Assembly: GCF_020181035.1 (NCBI RefSeq)
Contig: NZ_JAIQYY010000020.1
Location: 85,123-149,122, forward strand
Direction: 5' to 3'
Length of the DNA: 64,000 bases
DNA from: Streptomyces sp. CoH27
GTDB lineage: Bacteria > Actinomycetota > Actinomycetes > Streptomycetales > Streptomycetaceae
Positions 1-9,586 of this stretch are shown here, piece by piece. The position numbers and the translations under genes are program-made. Position 1 is the first letter of the stretch. Each line of letters begins with the position of its first letter. Under the pieces are notes generated by a model. It worked only from the letters and a program-made list of their open reading frames with translations, was not told the DNA's origin and did no database searches.

Positions 1-1357
1 CCGCCACGTCGGCCAGCACCTTGGAGCCCAGCTCGCCGTCCACCAAGCGGTGGTCGAAGCTCAGGGCCAGCGTCGTCACCTGGCGCGGCTTGACCTTGCC
101 CTTGTGGACCCACGGCTGGAGCTTGATCGCGCCGACCGCGAGGATCGCCGACTCGCCGGGGTTGAGAATCGGCGTGCCGGTGTCGACGCCGAAGACGCCG
201 ACGTTGGTGATCGTCACCGTGCCGCCCTGCATCGCGGCCGGGGACGTCTTGCCCTCGCGGGCCGTCGCCACCAGCTCGCCGAGGGCCTCGGCAAGTTGCG
301 GGAGCGTCTTGCCGTGCGCGTCCTTGATGTTCGGCACGATCAGCCCGCGGGGGGTGGCCGCCGCGATACCCAGGTTGACGTAGTGCTTCTGCACGATCTC
401 CTGGTTGGCCTCGTCCCAGGACGCGTTGATGTCCGGGTTGCGCTTGATGGCGACCAGCAGGGCCTTGGCGATCAGCAGCAGCGGGTTCACGCGCAGGCCC
501 TGGAACTCCTTGTCCTGCTTGAGCTCCTCGACCAGCTTCATCGTGCGGGTCACGTCGACCGTCACGAACTCCGTGACGTGCGGCGCCGTGAAGGCGGAGC
601 CGACCATCGCCGCCGCCGTGGCCTTGCGGACGCCCTTGACCGGGATACGGGTCTCGCGCGCGGTGTCGTACGACGCCACGGGCGCCGGGATCACGGGCGT
701 GGCGGTGGGGGCCGCGGCGGTCGGGACCGTCACCACCGGCTCGGCCTGCTTCGGCGTGGCCGCCGCATGGACGTCCTCGCGCGTGATGATGCCGTCGGGG
801 CCGGACGGGGTGATCGTGTCCAGGTCGACGCCGAGGTCCTTGGCCAGCTTGCGCACCGGCGGCTTGGCCAGCGGGCGGGGCTTCTCGGCGACGGGGGCGT
901 GGCCGTTCAGCTCGGACTGGATCGCCTGGGCCGGTGCGGGGACGCTCACCTCGGGGCCCTTGCGGGGGCGGCGCTTGGTGGCCGACGTGCCCACGCCGTA
1001 GCCGACGAGGACCGGCTTGCGGCCCTCCGGCTCGGGCTCCTGCGCCGGCGCCTCGGCGGGCGCGGCAGGCTCGGCCTTCACCGGCTCCGGCGCGCCGCCC
1101 GCCACGTCCACCGCGATGATGGCCGTGCCCACGTCGACCGTGGTGCCCTCGGGGAAGTGCAGGGCGCGGACCACGCCGTCGTACGGGATGGGGAGTTCCA
1201 CCGCCGCCTTGGCGGTCTCCACCTCGCACACCACCTGGCCGTCGGTGACCGAGTCGCCCGGCTGGACGTACCACTTGAGGATCTCGGCCTCGGTGAGTCC
1301 CTCCCCGACGTCCGGCATCTTGAACTCGCGTACGGACGTTTCCGTCATCGTCGTCAC
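1..1357 (-). CDS. bkdH: Branched-chain 2-oxoacid dehydrogenase E2 (dihydrolipoyl acyltransferase), 3' end cut by window
   Basis: This is the acyltransferase core subunit of the branched-chain 2-oxoacid dehydrogenase complex, which makes isobutyryl-, isovaleryl- and 2-methylbutyryl-CoA. The N-terminal lipoyl domain has the lipoyl lysine in VETAKAAV (about residue 50). An Ala/Pro/Glu linker follows, then an E3-binding domain (VRKLAKDLGVDLDTI) and the catalytic domain, which reaches the active-site SFDHRLVDG motif just before the sequence leaves the window. I chose a GTG start at 1357 because GAGGAGAGG precedes it and overlaps the stop of the E1 beta gene; ATG at 1348 is in frame and possible. 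It is the last gene of a leftward E1 alpha-E1 beta-E2 operon. The name follows S. avermitilis bkdFGH and rests on the spacing of the two bkd clusters, so treat it as provisional. Confidence 0.93.
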   Translation of the reverse strand, partial: MTTMTETSVREFKMPDVGEGLTEAEILKWYVQPGDSVTDGQVVCEVETAKAAVELPIPYDGVVRALHFPEGTTVDVGTAIIAVDVAGGAPEPVKAEPAAPAEAPAQEPEPEGRKPVLVGYGVGTSATKRRPRKGPEVSVPAPAQAIQSELNGHAPVAEKPRPLAKPPVRKLAKDLGVDLDTITPSGPDGIITREDVHAAATPKQAEPVVTVPTAAAPTATPVIPAPVASYDTARETRIPVKGVRKATAAAMVGSAFTAPHVTEFVTVDVTRTMKLVEELKQDKEFQGLRVNPLLLIAKALLVAIKRNPDINASWDEANQEIVQKHYVNLGIAAATPRGLIVPNIKDAHGKTLPQLAEALGELVATAREGKTSPAAMQGGTVTITNVGVFGVDTGTPILNPGESAILAVGAIKLQPWVHKGKVKPRQVTTLALSFDHRLVDGELGSKVLADVA

Positions 1358-1367
1358 GACCCTCTCC

Positions 1368-2345
<978 letters not shown>

Positions 2346-2346
2346 C

Positions 2347-3552
2347 TCAGCGACCCCCTTCAGCTGCGTCAGCGAACGATGCCTGGTAGGCGGCGAACTG
2401 CGCTCGCTCCTCGTCGACGAGCGCGTGCCCGTCCGCGTACACGTTCTCGAAGATGGCGAAGTGGTCCGGGTCGGGCATGGCGCGGACCGCTTCGCGTACT
2501 CGTTTGCCCAACGCCTCGGACTCGGCCTCAAGTTCCGCGAAGAATCCCTCGTCCGCGTGGTTTGAGGCCTCCAGGTACCGGCGAAGGCGCAGGATCGGGT
2601 CCTTCGCCTCCCAGGCGACGCGCTCGTCGTCGGCCCGGTAGCGGGTGGGGTCGTCGGAGGTGGTGTGGGCGCCCATGCGGTAGGTGTACGCCTCCACCAG
2701 GGTGGGGCCCTCGCCGCTGCGGGCGCGCTCCAGCGCCCACTTGGTCACCGCGAGGCAGGCCAGTACGTCGTTGCCGTCGACGCGGACGCCGGGGAAGCCG
2801 AAGCCCTGGGCGCGCTGGTAGAGCGGCACGCGGGTCTGCTTCTCGGTCGGCTCGGAGATCGCCCACTGGTTGTTCTGGCAGAAGAACACCACGGGGGCGT
2901 TGTAGACCGCGGAGAAGGTGAACGATTCGGCTACGTCGCCCTGGCTGGAAGCGCCGTCGCCGAAGTAGGCGATGACCGCGCTGTCCGCGCCGTCCTTGGT
3001 GATGCCCATCGCGTAGCCGGTGGCGTGCAGCGTCTGGGAGCCGATGACGATCGTGTACAGGTGGAAGTTGTTGCCGTTCGGGTCCCAGCCGCCGTTGTTC
3101 ACCCCGCGGAACATGCCGAGCAGGTTGGTCGGGTCGACCCCGCGGCACCAGGCGACGCCGTGCTCGCGGTAGGTCGGGAAGACGTAGTCGTCGTCGCGCA
3201 GGGCCCGGCCGGAGCCGATCTGGGCGGCCTCCTGGCCCAGCAGGGAGGCCCACAGGCCCAGCTCGCCCTGGCGCTGCAGGGCGGTGGCCTCGGCGTCGAA
3301 GCGGCGGGTGAGCACCATGTCGCGGTACAGGCCGCGCAGGTCTTCGGGGGTGATGCCGGCGACGTAGGCGTCGTACTCGGCGTTCTTGACCCGCTTGCCC
3401 TCGGGCGTCAGGAGCTGTACGAGCTCGGGCTCGGTGCTCTTCTTTGCGCGCGGGGCGGTGGTGCGGGTGGTGGTGCGCTTGCTGCCGGGGGTGCCGGCCT
3501 TGCCTGCGGCGCTGCGTCGCGGCTGGCGCGCGGCACTGCTGTCCACGGTCAC
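2347..3552 (-). CDS. bkdF: Branched-chain 2-oxoacid dehydrogenase E1 alpha subunit
   Basis: E1 alpha subunit (401 aa) carrying the thiamine diphosphate-binding motif, seen as GDGASSQGD followed after about 25 residues by QNNQ. The invariant FPTYREHG and the phosphorylation-loop-type TYRMGAHTTSDDPTRYR are present. The first 45 or so residues are basic, Ala/Thr-rich and of low complexity, which is common in actinobacterial E1 alpha proteins. The start is GTG at 3552, because GGAGGAGC lies six bases upstream; a longer open frame to 3642 has no matching ribosome site. It is the first gene of the operon that continues into E1 beta and E2, and any promoter must lie in the 450-base gap to its right. 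Confidence 0.95.
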   Translation of the reverse strand: MTVDSSAARQPRRSAAGKAGTPGSKRTTTRTTAPRAKKSTEPELVQLLTPEGKRVKNAEYDAYVAGITPEDLRGLYRDMVLTRRFDAEATALQRQGELGLWASLLGQEAAQIGSGRALRDDDYVFPTYREHGVAWCRGVDPTNLLGMFRGVNNGGWDPNGNNFHLYTIVIGSQTLHATGYAMGITKDGADSAVIAYFGDGASSQGDVAESFTFSAVYNAPVVFFCQNNQWAISEPTEKQTRVPLYQRAQGFGFPGVRVDGNDVLACLAVTKWALERARSGEGPTLVEAYTYRMGAHTTSDDPTRYRADDERVAWEAKDPILRLRRYLEASNHADEGFFAELEAESEALGKRVREAVRAMPDPDHFAIFENVYADGHALVDEERAQFAAYQASFADAAEGGR

Positions 3553-4002
3553 GTGTGCTCCTCCGTCGTTCCGGCCCCCGGGGTTGCCGGTAGGCCAGTG
3601 CGGCTCACCTGTTTCGACCACCGGGCACGGGGTGGGTGCCACTCGGCCGGGAACAGGCGTGACAGGTGCCCCGGCGAGCGCCCTGCAACCATCACGTTAC
3701 CCAGAGGTCCACATTTCTGTGAAACCCCATCTGACCTGCGACTTTGCTTGGATTTCCAAGTAAATCCGAGGGGATGCGGAAGCGTGCTGGTCACAGCCTC
3801 GCGAAAGGCCGGAGCAAGCGCACGTTATCCCGCGCACCCAGGTCACGGGAAGAGTTTGCCGGGAGACCGAACCCGTGCGCGAAAGACGGAAAAATCATGG
3901 TGCAACGGACTCTCGGATAGAGCCTGACCGAAAGCGATCGCTGACGACAGTTTGTGACAAGCCCCAGCTCACAGCGGCTTTTCGTGCCCTAGCATCTGCG
4001 GC
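3553..4002. promoter_or_regulatory. Divergent intergenic region upstream of bkdF and the phosphotransferase gene, with overlapping inverted repeats
   Basis: This 450-base gap separates the leftward bkdF operon from a rightward phosphotransferase gene and encodes nothing I can support. It is less GC-rich than its surroundings between 3690 and 3780. Two overlapping inverted repeats lie there: CTTGGATTTCCAAG at 3747-3760 (arms CTTGGA/TCCAAG) and arms GGATTT/AAATCC at 3750-3767. Their position about 200 bases upstream of bkdF suits an operator, but the regulator is unknown. A -10-like TAGCAT at 3990-3995 is followed after seven bases by the GTG of the next gene, the geometry of a leaderless transcript. 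Confidence 0.5.
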
Positions 4003-5046
4003 GTGCCGCGCTCATGTGTACCCCCTTTCGTGACCCATGCGCCCCCTCTGGGCGACTTGCTCCGCCTGTACTCCGCGGGTACCGCGCTCACCTGTGAACC
4101 GGTCGTGCAAGGTCTGCTCAATCGCGGCTACCGGCTGTGCACCACCCGTGGCAGCTATTTCCTCAAGCACCATTTCGATCCCGACACCGCCGACCCGGCC
4201 GCCATCGAGCGCCGCCATCGGGCCACCCAGCGCCTGGCCGACCTCGGCGTCCCCGTCCCCGTGCCGCTCGCGCACCGCGAGGGCCGTACGGTCGCCGTCG
4301 TCGGCGGCCACGCCTACGCCCTGCACCCCTGGATCGACGGCAGGCACCGGCACGGCGGCCAGCTCACGCGCGCGGAGAGTGCACGCCTGGGAGCCGTCCT
4401 GGGCGCCGTACACGCCTGTCTGGAACGTGTGATGCCCCCCAAGGGGCGCACGCGCCCGGCCACGAGCCCCCATCCCGTGGAGAGCGCCGACCCGGCCGAC
4501 ACCTTCGACCTCATCGACGACCTGCTCCGTCACGTCCGGCGCCACCGCCCCGCCGACGCCTTCGACGAGCTGGCCCGGCACCGGCTCCTGGAGCGCCGCA
4601 CCCTGCTGGAGCAGCACGCCGACCGGCGCCCTCCGCGCGGTGGCCCGGTGGGCTGGGTGCACGGGGACTTCCACCCGTTCAACCTGCTCTACAAGGACGA
4701 CATGCCCGCGGCCATCGTCGACTGGGACCGGCTCGGCGTGCAGCCCCGCGCGGAGGAGGCCGTACGCGCTGCGGTGATCTTCTTCGTGCGCCCCGCCGGC
4801 GCCCTGGACCTGCCGAAAGTACGCGCCTACGCGCGCGCGTACCGGCGCGCGGCCCGCGCCACGCCCTCAGAGCTGGCGGCGGCCGTGCACCGGGTGTGGT
4901 GGGAGCGGCTGAACGACTTCTGGATGCTGCGCTGGCACTACGAACGCCGTGACACGCGCGCGGACTGCCAGTTCCCGGCCGCGTCGGCGCTCGTGGTGTG
5001 GTGGACGCGCGAGTACGAGGCCGTCTGCGACGCGTTCACCGGCTGA
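4003..5046 (+). CDS. APH/choline-kinase-fold phosphotransferase, substrate unknown
   Basis: A 347-residue protein of the aminoglycoside phosphotransferase (protein-kinase-like) fold. The catalytic loop is VHGDFHPFNLLY near residue 220 (Brenner motif H-G-D-x4-N), and the metal-binding loop is IVDWDRLG about 15 residues later. The N-terminal lobe carries LHPWIDG, typical of the family. The family phosphorylates small-molecule hydroxyls, or sometimes has no known substrate; nothing here points to a particular one. No Shine-Dalgarno sequence precedes GTG 4003, but TAGCAT ends seven bases before it, which supports a leaderless start. It stands alone between the bkd operon and a leftward kinase gene. 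Confidence 0.8.
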   Translation: MPRSCVPPFVTHAPPLGDLLRLYSAGTALTCEPVVQGLLNRGYRLCTTRGSYFLKHHFDPDTADPAAIERRHRATQRLADLGVPVPVPLAHREGRTVAVVGGHAYALHPWIDGRHRHGGQLTRAESARLGAVLGAVHACLERVMPPKGRTRPATSPHPVESADPADTFDLIDDLLRHVRRHRPADAFDELARHRLLERRTLLEQHADRRPPRGGPVGWVHGDFHPFNLLYKDDMPAAIVDWDRLGVQPRAEEAVRAAVIFFVRPAGALDLPKVRAYARAYRRAARATPSELAAAVHRVWWERLNDFWMLRWHYERRDTRADCQFPAASALVVWWTREYEAVCDAFTG

Positions 5047-5118
5047 CCGGGCCGGCTCTCCCGCCCCGGGCTCCGGTACGGCTCAGCGGGACGCCCTCCC
5101 GGGCGCCGCAGGCGTCTT

Positions 5119-6795
5119 TCAACCGGTGGGGGCGCCCGCGGTGCCGGCCGTCAGACCACCCGTGTCCGTGCCGGTCGTCCCGCCCGTGTCCGTGCCGCCG
5201 TTGGTGGTGCTGCCGGTGGTGCTGGTGCCGCCGTTGCCGGTGGTACCGGTGGTGCCGGTGCCGCCGTTACCGGTCGTGCCACCCGTGTTGGTACCACCGC
5301 CGGTGGTGGTACCGCCGGTGCTCGTGGACTGCGACGGCGAGGTCTGCGGGTTCGTCGGCTGGTCGGACGGGGTGGTCTGGGACCGCGTCGGCGTGTACGA
5401 CGGGGTGTAGCCGGAGCCGCCCGAGGTCGAGCCCGAGCCGTTGTCCGTGCCGGGATCCGTGGGCTGGTCGGTGGTGGTGTCCGACGGGCTCGGGGAGCCC
5501 GTGTCGTCTGTCGCGGACGCCGAGGGTGTCGTCGACGACGTGCTGTCGCTGCCGGTGCTGCCGCCGCCGCCCGAGCCGCTGTTCAGGGCGAACGCGACGC
5601 CCGCCGCGATCGCGATCACCGCGAGGACGGCGACGATCCACAGCTTGCCGCGGCCGCTGCCCTTGTTGCCGTGCCCCTCGAAGCCGCCGTCGTCACCGCC
5701 GCCGTAACCGGACGGCAGGATCGGCTGGGGGATCTGCGCGGTGCCGGAGCCGAAGTCGCCGGGGTGCTGCATCGCGGTCGTCCCCGCGAAGCCGCCCGCC
5801 GGGGTGTGCCGGCCGTCGTGCGACTCCACCGGGCCGGTGTTCCAGGTGCCGGTGTGGCCGCCCGCCTCGTAGAGCATCTGCAGGCCGTACTGGATCAGCC
5901 CGCGCATCTCCTCGGCCGTCTGGAACCGGTCGTCCGGCTCCTTGGCGAGCGAGCGCATGACCAGGCCGTCCAGCTCCGGCGGGCAGCCCCCGTCGCCGAC
6001 CTGCGACGGCGGCACCGGCATGTCCTGGACGTGCTGGTAGACCACCGACAGCGGGGTCTCGCCGGTGAACGGAGGCCTGAGCGCGAGCAGTTCGTACAGC
6101 AGGCAGCCGGTCGCGTACAGGTCGGAGCGGTGGTCGACGGCCTTGCCGAGCGCCTGCTCCGGGGAGAGGTACTGCGGCGTGCCCATGACCATGCCGGTCT
6201 GCGTCATCGTCGTGGAGGCGCCGTGCAGGGCGCGGGCGATGCCGAAGTCCATCACCTTGACGGCACCGCTGTGGGTGATGATCACATTCGCGGGCTTGAT
6301 GTCACGGTGCACGATGCCATGCTGATGCGAATAGGCAAGCGCTTCCAGCACGCCCGAGACGATGATCAGGGCCTGCTCGGGGCCCGGCGCCTCGGCGTTC
6401 ATCAGCAGGTCACGGATGGTGCGGCCCTCGACCAGCTCCATCACGATGTACGGCACGGACTGGCCGCCCACGAAGTCCTCGCCGGAGTCGTACACGGCGA
6501 CGATCGCGTGGTGGTTGAGGCCGGCGACCGACTGGGCCTCACGCGTGAAGCGGGCCTTGGAGACCGGGTCCTCTGCGAGGTCCGCGCGCAGCAGCTTGAC
6601 TGCGACGGTCCGGCCCAGCCGGACGTCCTCGGCCGCGAAGACCTCGGCCATGCCGCCCCGGCCCAGCCGGTGGGTCAGCCGGTAGCGGCCGTCGCCGACG
6701 AGCCCGCCGTTGCCCCACATCTCCGGCGCGTCCGACATGCCGCCGCCAGTCGCCTCGGGGTCGGACGGGCCCTGGGCGCGCTGCGTCTGTGCCAT
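5119..6795 (-). CDS. Membrane-anchored Ser/Thr protein kinase with Ser/Thr/Gly-rich extracellular tail
   Basis: Eukaryotic-type Ser/Thr kinase (558 aa). The kinase domain spans about residues 36-300, with glycine loop LGRGGMAEVF (44-53), catalytic Lys67 in VAVKLL, HRDIKPAN with Asp165, DFG at 183-185, an activation loop rich in Thr (STTMTQTGMVMGTPQYLSPEQ) and HRSDLYATGCLLYELL. A juxtamembrane Gly/Pro segment leads to one transmembrane helix at about 385-404. The outer part (about 411-558) is almost wholly Gly, Ser and Thr in degenerate repeats of the TGGTTG type and carries no PASTA domain, so the usual muropeptide sensor is missing. GAGGA sits just before ATG 6795. The gene is divergent from a second kinase, whose close similarity suggests an old inverted duplication. 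Confidence 0.92.
   Translation of the reverse strand: MAQTQRAQGPSDPEATGGGMSDAPEMWGNGGLVGDGRYRLTHRLGRGGMAEVFAAEDVRLGRTVAVKLLRADLAEDPVSKARFTREAQSVAGLNHHAIVAVYDSGEDFVGGQSVPYIVMELVEGRTIRDLLMNAEAPGPEQALIIVSGVLEALAYSHQHGIVHRDIKPANVIITHSGAVKVMDFGIARALHGASTTMTQTGMVMGTPQYLSPEQALGKAVDHRSDLYATGCLLYELLALRPPFTGETPLSVVYQHVQDMPVPPSQVGDGGCPPELDGLVMRSLAKEPDDRFQTAEEMRGLIQYGLQMLYEAGGHTGTWNTGPVESHDGRHTPAGGFAGTTAMQHPGDFGSGTAQIPQPILPSGYGGGDDGGFEGHGNKGSGRGKLWIVAVLAVIAIAAGVAFALNSGSGGGGSTGSDSTSSTTPSASATDDTGSPSPSDTTTDQPTDPGTDNGSGSTSGGSGYTPSYTPTRSQTTPSDQPTNPQTSPSQSTSTGGTTTGGGTNTGGTTGNGGTGTTGTTGNGGTSTTGSTTNGGTDTGGTTGTDTGGLTAGTAGAPTG
5140..5340 (-). repeat. Degenerate Gly/Thr-coding tandem repeats in the kinase tail
   Basis: The 3' part of the kinase gene consists of imperfect repeats built from ggtggtnccgccg-type units that encode GTTGNGGT-like peptides. 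Unit length drifts between 9 and 30 bases, so this is a low-complexity coding tract and not a regular minisatellite. Such tracts often vary in length between strains. Confidence 0.6.
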
Positions 6796-7139
6796 CAGTC
6801 CTCGCCGTCGTTTCTGCCCGCGGTGCGCGCGGTGTTGTCACGGTCTCCGTCGGCCACGCTACAGCCTCCGTGGGGGCCGCCGGTCCGGAACGGGCACCGG
6901 GACCAGCCACGAGCGTGACCGGCCATGAAACCTTTAGCACGCGCTGTCGTGCAAATTCTGTGTGCCGGTCGTAGGCCCCCTGTAACGCTTGCGCGACGCT
7001 TCTTGCGCGTACGGTCACGGAACGGGCACCGAGCTTGACGTGTCAGTGCCCTCGGGCAGACTTGGCCGGGAATGACACATTCGATCAAGGCCCATGCGAT
7101 GAGCGAAGGCGTCGGACGGCCGGTGGGGGACGGGGAGAG
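6796..7139. promoter_or_regulatory. Divergent promoter region between the two Ser/Thr kinase genes
   Basis: A 344-base gap between head-to-head kinase genes. For the rightward kinase I see TTGACG at 7035-7040 and CAGACT at 7057-7062 with a 16-base spacer, giving a leader of roughly 70 bases. No convincing leftward promoter was found. In-frame translation continues upstream of 7140, but that extension lacks kinase-family character and is left out of the gene. Confidence 0.4.
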
Positions 7140-8786
7140 ATGAGCCAGGACGGCGCACACGGCCGGTATGCGGGGCAGGCCCTCGCGGGCGGCCGCTACC
7201 AGCTGCGGGACCTGCTCGGCGAGGGCGGCATGGCCTCGGTGCACCTGGCCTACGACGCCGTGCTCGACCGCCAGGTCGCGATCAAGACACTCCACACCGA
7301 GCTGGGCCGGGAGCAGGCCTTCCGCGAGCGCTTCCGCCGCGAGGCCCAGGCCGTGGCCAAGCTCACGCACACCAACATCGTCTCGGTCTTCGACACCGGC
7401 GAGGACGATCTCGGCGGCACGGCGATGCCGTACATCGTCATGGAGTACATTGAGGGCCGCCCGCTGGGCTCGGTCCTCGACGCGGACGTGCGGCAGTACG
7501 GCGCCATGCCCGCCGACAAGGCGCTGAAGGTCACCGCCGACGTGCTGGCGGCGCTGGAGATCAGCCACGAGATGGGGCTGGTCCACCGCGACATCAAGCC
7601 GGGCAACGTGATGGTGACCAAGCGCGGTGTGGTCAAGGTCATGGACTTCGGCATCGCCCGCGCCATGCAGTCCGGGGTCACCTCGATGACCCAGACCGGC
7701 ATGGTCGTCGGCACCCCTCAGTACCTCTCGCCCGAGCAGGCCCTCGGCCGCGGCGTCGACGCCCGCTCCGACCTCTACTCGGTCGGCATCATGCTGTTCC
7801 AGCTGGTCACCGGGCGCCTGCCGTTCGACGCGGACTCGCCGCTGGCGATCGCCTACGCGCATGTGCAGGAGGAGCCGGTCGCGCCCTCCTCGATCAACCG
7901 CTCGCTGCCGCCCGCGGTGGACGCGCTGGTCGCCCGCGCGCTGAAGAAGAACCCGAACGAGCGCTTCCCGACCGCCGAGGCGATGCGCGACGAGTGCCTG
8001 CGCGTCGTCGCCTCCCTCCAGGCCGCCGCGCCGAGCATCGTGCCGGGCGCCGGGCCCACGCAGAGCGGCGCGGGCGTCGGCTCGGCGGTGTTCCCGCCGG
8101 TGGGCCAGACCGGCCAGGCGGCCCCCGGCCCGGTGCAGACGCCGTACCAGCCGGGCCCGTACGGCGCCCCGCAGACACCAGCCCCGGCCTACGGCTACCC
8201 GCAGCAGGGCGGCTACCCGACGCCGGCCCCGGCGGGCTACGCCCCGCAGGCCGCACAGGCGCCGACCCCGCCGCCGTACGCGGGCCAGGCCCAGCCGGCC
8301 ACGCAGACGCCCGGGTCCGGCTCCGGCGGCGGCAAGAGCAACAAGCCGGTGATCATCGGTTCGATCGCGGTGTCCCTGGTCGCGGTCGTCGGCCTGATCG
8401 TCGCGCTGACCATGAGCAACAGCGGGGGGAGCGACAACGGCGCCGGCGGCAGCGGCGGCGCGAGCGCCTCGGCGTCCGCCTCGCACCAGGCGGGCTACCG
8501 CGGCCCGGACACCACCCGCGTCATCGACAAGACCAAGTGCACCGAGCCGGTGGAGTCGATCCAGGACCCGAAGAAGGTGCAGCTGCCCGACTTCCGGTAC
8601 AAGGACATCGGCTCCGTGAAGGCCTGCTTCCAGGCCGCGAACTGGACGTACGAGATCAAGCACGTGCCCGACAACACCTGGGGTGACGGCACGGTGATGG
8701 ACCAGTTCCCCTCCGCGGGCTCGGACATCGACCCGAAGAACTCGGGCACCATCGAGCTGAGCGTCTCGACGGGCAACCCTTCCTGA
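7140..8786 (+). CDS. Membrane Ser/Thr protein kinase with a C-terminal PASTA-like domain
   Basis: A 548-residue kinase of the PknB type. The kinase domain runs from about residue 20 to 290: LGEGGMASV loop (26-34), Lys49 in VAIKTL, HRDIKPGN with Asp151, DFG at 169-171, and activation loop TSMTQTGMVVGTPQYLSPEQ. A Pro/Gln/Gly/Tyr-rich linker (about 310-395) precedes one transmembrane helix (about 403-425). The extracellular end includes a segment starting VQLPDFRYKDIGSVKACFQ and finishing SGTIELSVSTG, which has the spacing of one PASTA domain. ATG 7140 is chosen because GGGGAGAG abuts it and the kinase family begins here. It is divergent from the other kinase; the shared kinase domain but different sensor suggests paired signalling roles, which is inference. 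Confidence 0.93.
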   Translation: MSQDGAHGRYAGQALAGGRYQLRDLLGEGGMASVHLAYDAVLDRQVAIKTLHTELGREQAFRERFRREAQAVAKLTHTNIVSVFDTGEDDLGGTAMPYIVMEYIEGRPLGSVLDADVRQYGAMPADKALKVTADVLAALEISHEMGLVHRDIKPGNVMVTKRGVVKVMDFGIARAMQSGVTSMTQTGMVVGTPQYLSPEQALGRGVDARSDLYSVGIMLFQLVTGRLPFDADSPLAIAYAHVQEEPVAPSSINRSLPPAVDALVARALKKNPNERFPTAEAMRDECLRVVASLQAAAPSIVPGAGPTQSGAGVGSAVFPPVGQTGQAAPGPVQTPYQPGPYGAPQTPAPAYGYPQQGGYPTPAPAGYAPQAAQAPTPPPYAGQAQPATQTPGSGSGGGKSNKPVIIGSIAVSLVAVVGLIVALTMSNSGGSDNGAGGSGGASASASASHQAGYRGPDTTRVIDKTKCTEPVESIQDPKKVQLPDFRYKDIGSVKACFQAANWTYEIKHVPDNTWGDGTVMDQFPSAGSDIDPKNSGTIELSVSTGNPS

Positions 8787-8811
8787 GGGACGGGCGCGTC
8801 AAGTACCAGGC

Positions 8812-8840
8812 GAGGCCCGGCACATCGCGTGCCGGGCCTC
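8812..8840. terminator. Perfect 12-bp hairpin between convergent kinase and bpa genes
   Basis: GAGGCCCGGCAC and GTGCCGGGCCTC pair exactly around a five-base loop, 25 bases after the kinase stop and 33 bases before the bpa stop. The strong GC stem without a long U-tract is usual for Streptomyces, and its position suits a bidirectional terminator. Confidence 0.8.
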
Positions 8841-8873
8841 GGTCGTCACAGATGAAGCTTTACAGGCAGGGCT

Positions 8874-9413
8874 TTACAGGTACGGTCCGCCCGAGCGGCC
8901 GCCGGTGTGCGAGTCGTCGCCCTCATGTCCCGTCACGCCCGGCGGGAGCGCGCGGCGCATCTGCTCCAGCTGGGCCCGCGCGGCCATCTGCTGGGCGAAG
9001 AGCGTCGTCTGGATCCCGTGGAACAGGCCTTCGAGCCAGCCCACCAACTGCGCCTGCGCGATCCGCAGTTCCGCGTCGCTCGGGGTCACGCCGTCGGTGA
9101 ACGGCAGGGAGAGCCGCTCCAGTTCCTCGACCAGCTCCGGCGCCAGGCCGTCCTCCAGCTCCTTCACCGAGCTGCGGTGGATCTCCTTGAGCCGGGCCCG
9201 GCTCGCCTCGTCCAGGGGAGCCGCGCGTACCTCCTCCAGGAGCTGCTTGATCATGCTGCCGATCCGCATGACCTTGGCCGGCTGCTCCACCTGCTCCGTC
9301 ACCGGGATCTCGCGGGAGTCCTCGTCCCCGGTGCCGCCGAGGGCCATTCCGTCCTGACCCACGACGAGGATCTGGGGATTCTCCCGCGACCGTTCGTTCC
9401 TCGGCATCTCCAT
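8874..9413 (-). CDS. bpa: Bacterial proteasome activator
   Basis: A 179-residue protein matching the actinobacterial Bpa family (formerly DUF2587), an ATP-independent ring that opens the 20S proteasome for protein substrates. The conserved core is VMRIGSMIKQLLEEVRAAPLD through LVEELERLSLPF and QAQLVGWLEGLFHGIQTTLFAQQMAARAQL, a four-helix coiled structure. The final residues GGPYL form the C-terminal gate-opening motif (G-Q-Y-L in M. tuberculosis). I use ATG 9413 (MEMPRNE); ATG 9431 and ATG 9407 are also in frame, and none has a clear ribosome site. It is transcribed leftward towards the kinase terminator. Confidence 0.92.
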   Translation of the reverse strand: MEMPRNERSRENPQILVVGQDGMALGGTGDEDSREIPVTEQVEQPAKVMRIGSMIKQLLEEVRAAPLDEASRARLKEIHRSSVKELEDGLAPELVEELERLSLPFTDGVTPSDAELRIAQAQLVGWLEGLFHGIQTTLFAQQMAARAQLEQMRRALPPGVTGHEGDDSHTGGRSGGPYL

Positions 9414-9586
9414 ACCGTCATTCTCTCGCACGCGTACACCTCATCACCGTGGTGCCCCCTGCTGGGGCTGATCCACCGTTTGGACCCGACGGAGCATTAT
9501 GAAATGCCCTGTTTATCAATGAATGTGAGGCTTATTCCCGTTGGTCATCCATCGATCGGGGCATCCGGGCTCCGGGAGGTCACGAC

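Noticed and set aside
6795..8663. Long minus-strand open frame of 622 codons
   Set aside because: It lies opposite the Ser/Thr kinase gene, has the His/Arg/Gly-rich composition of antisense GC-rich sequence and no family motif.
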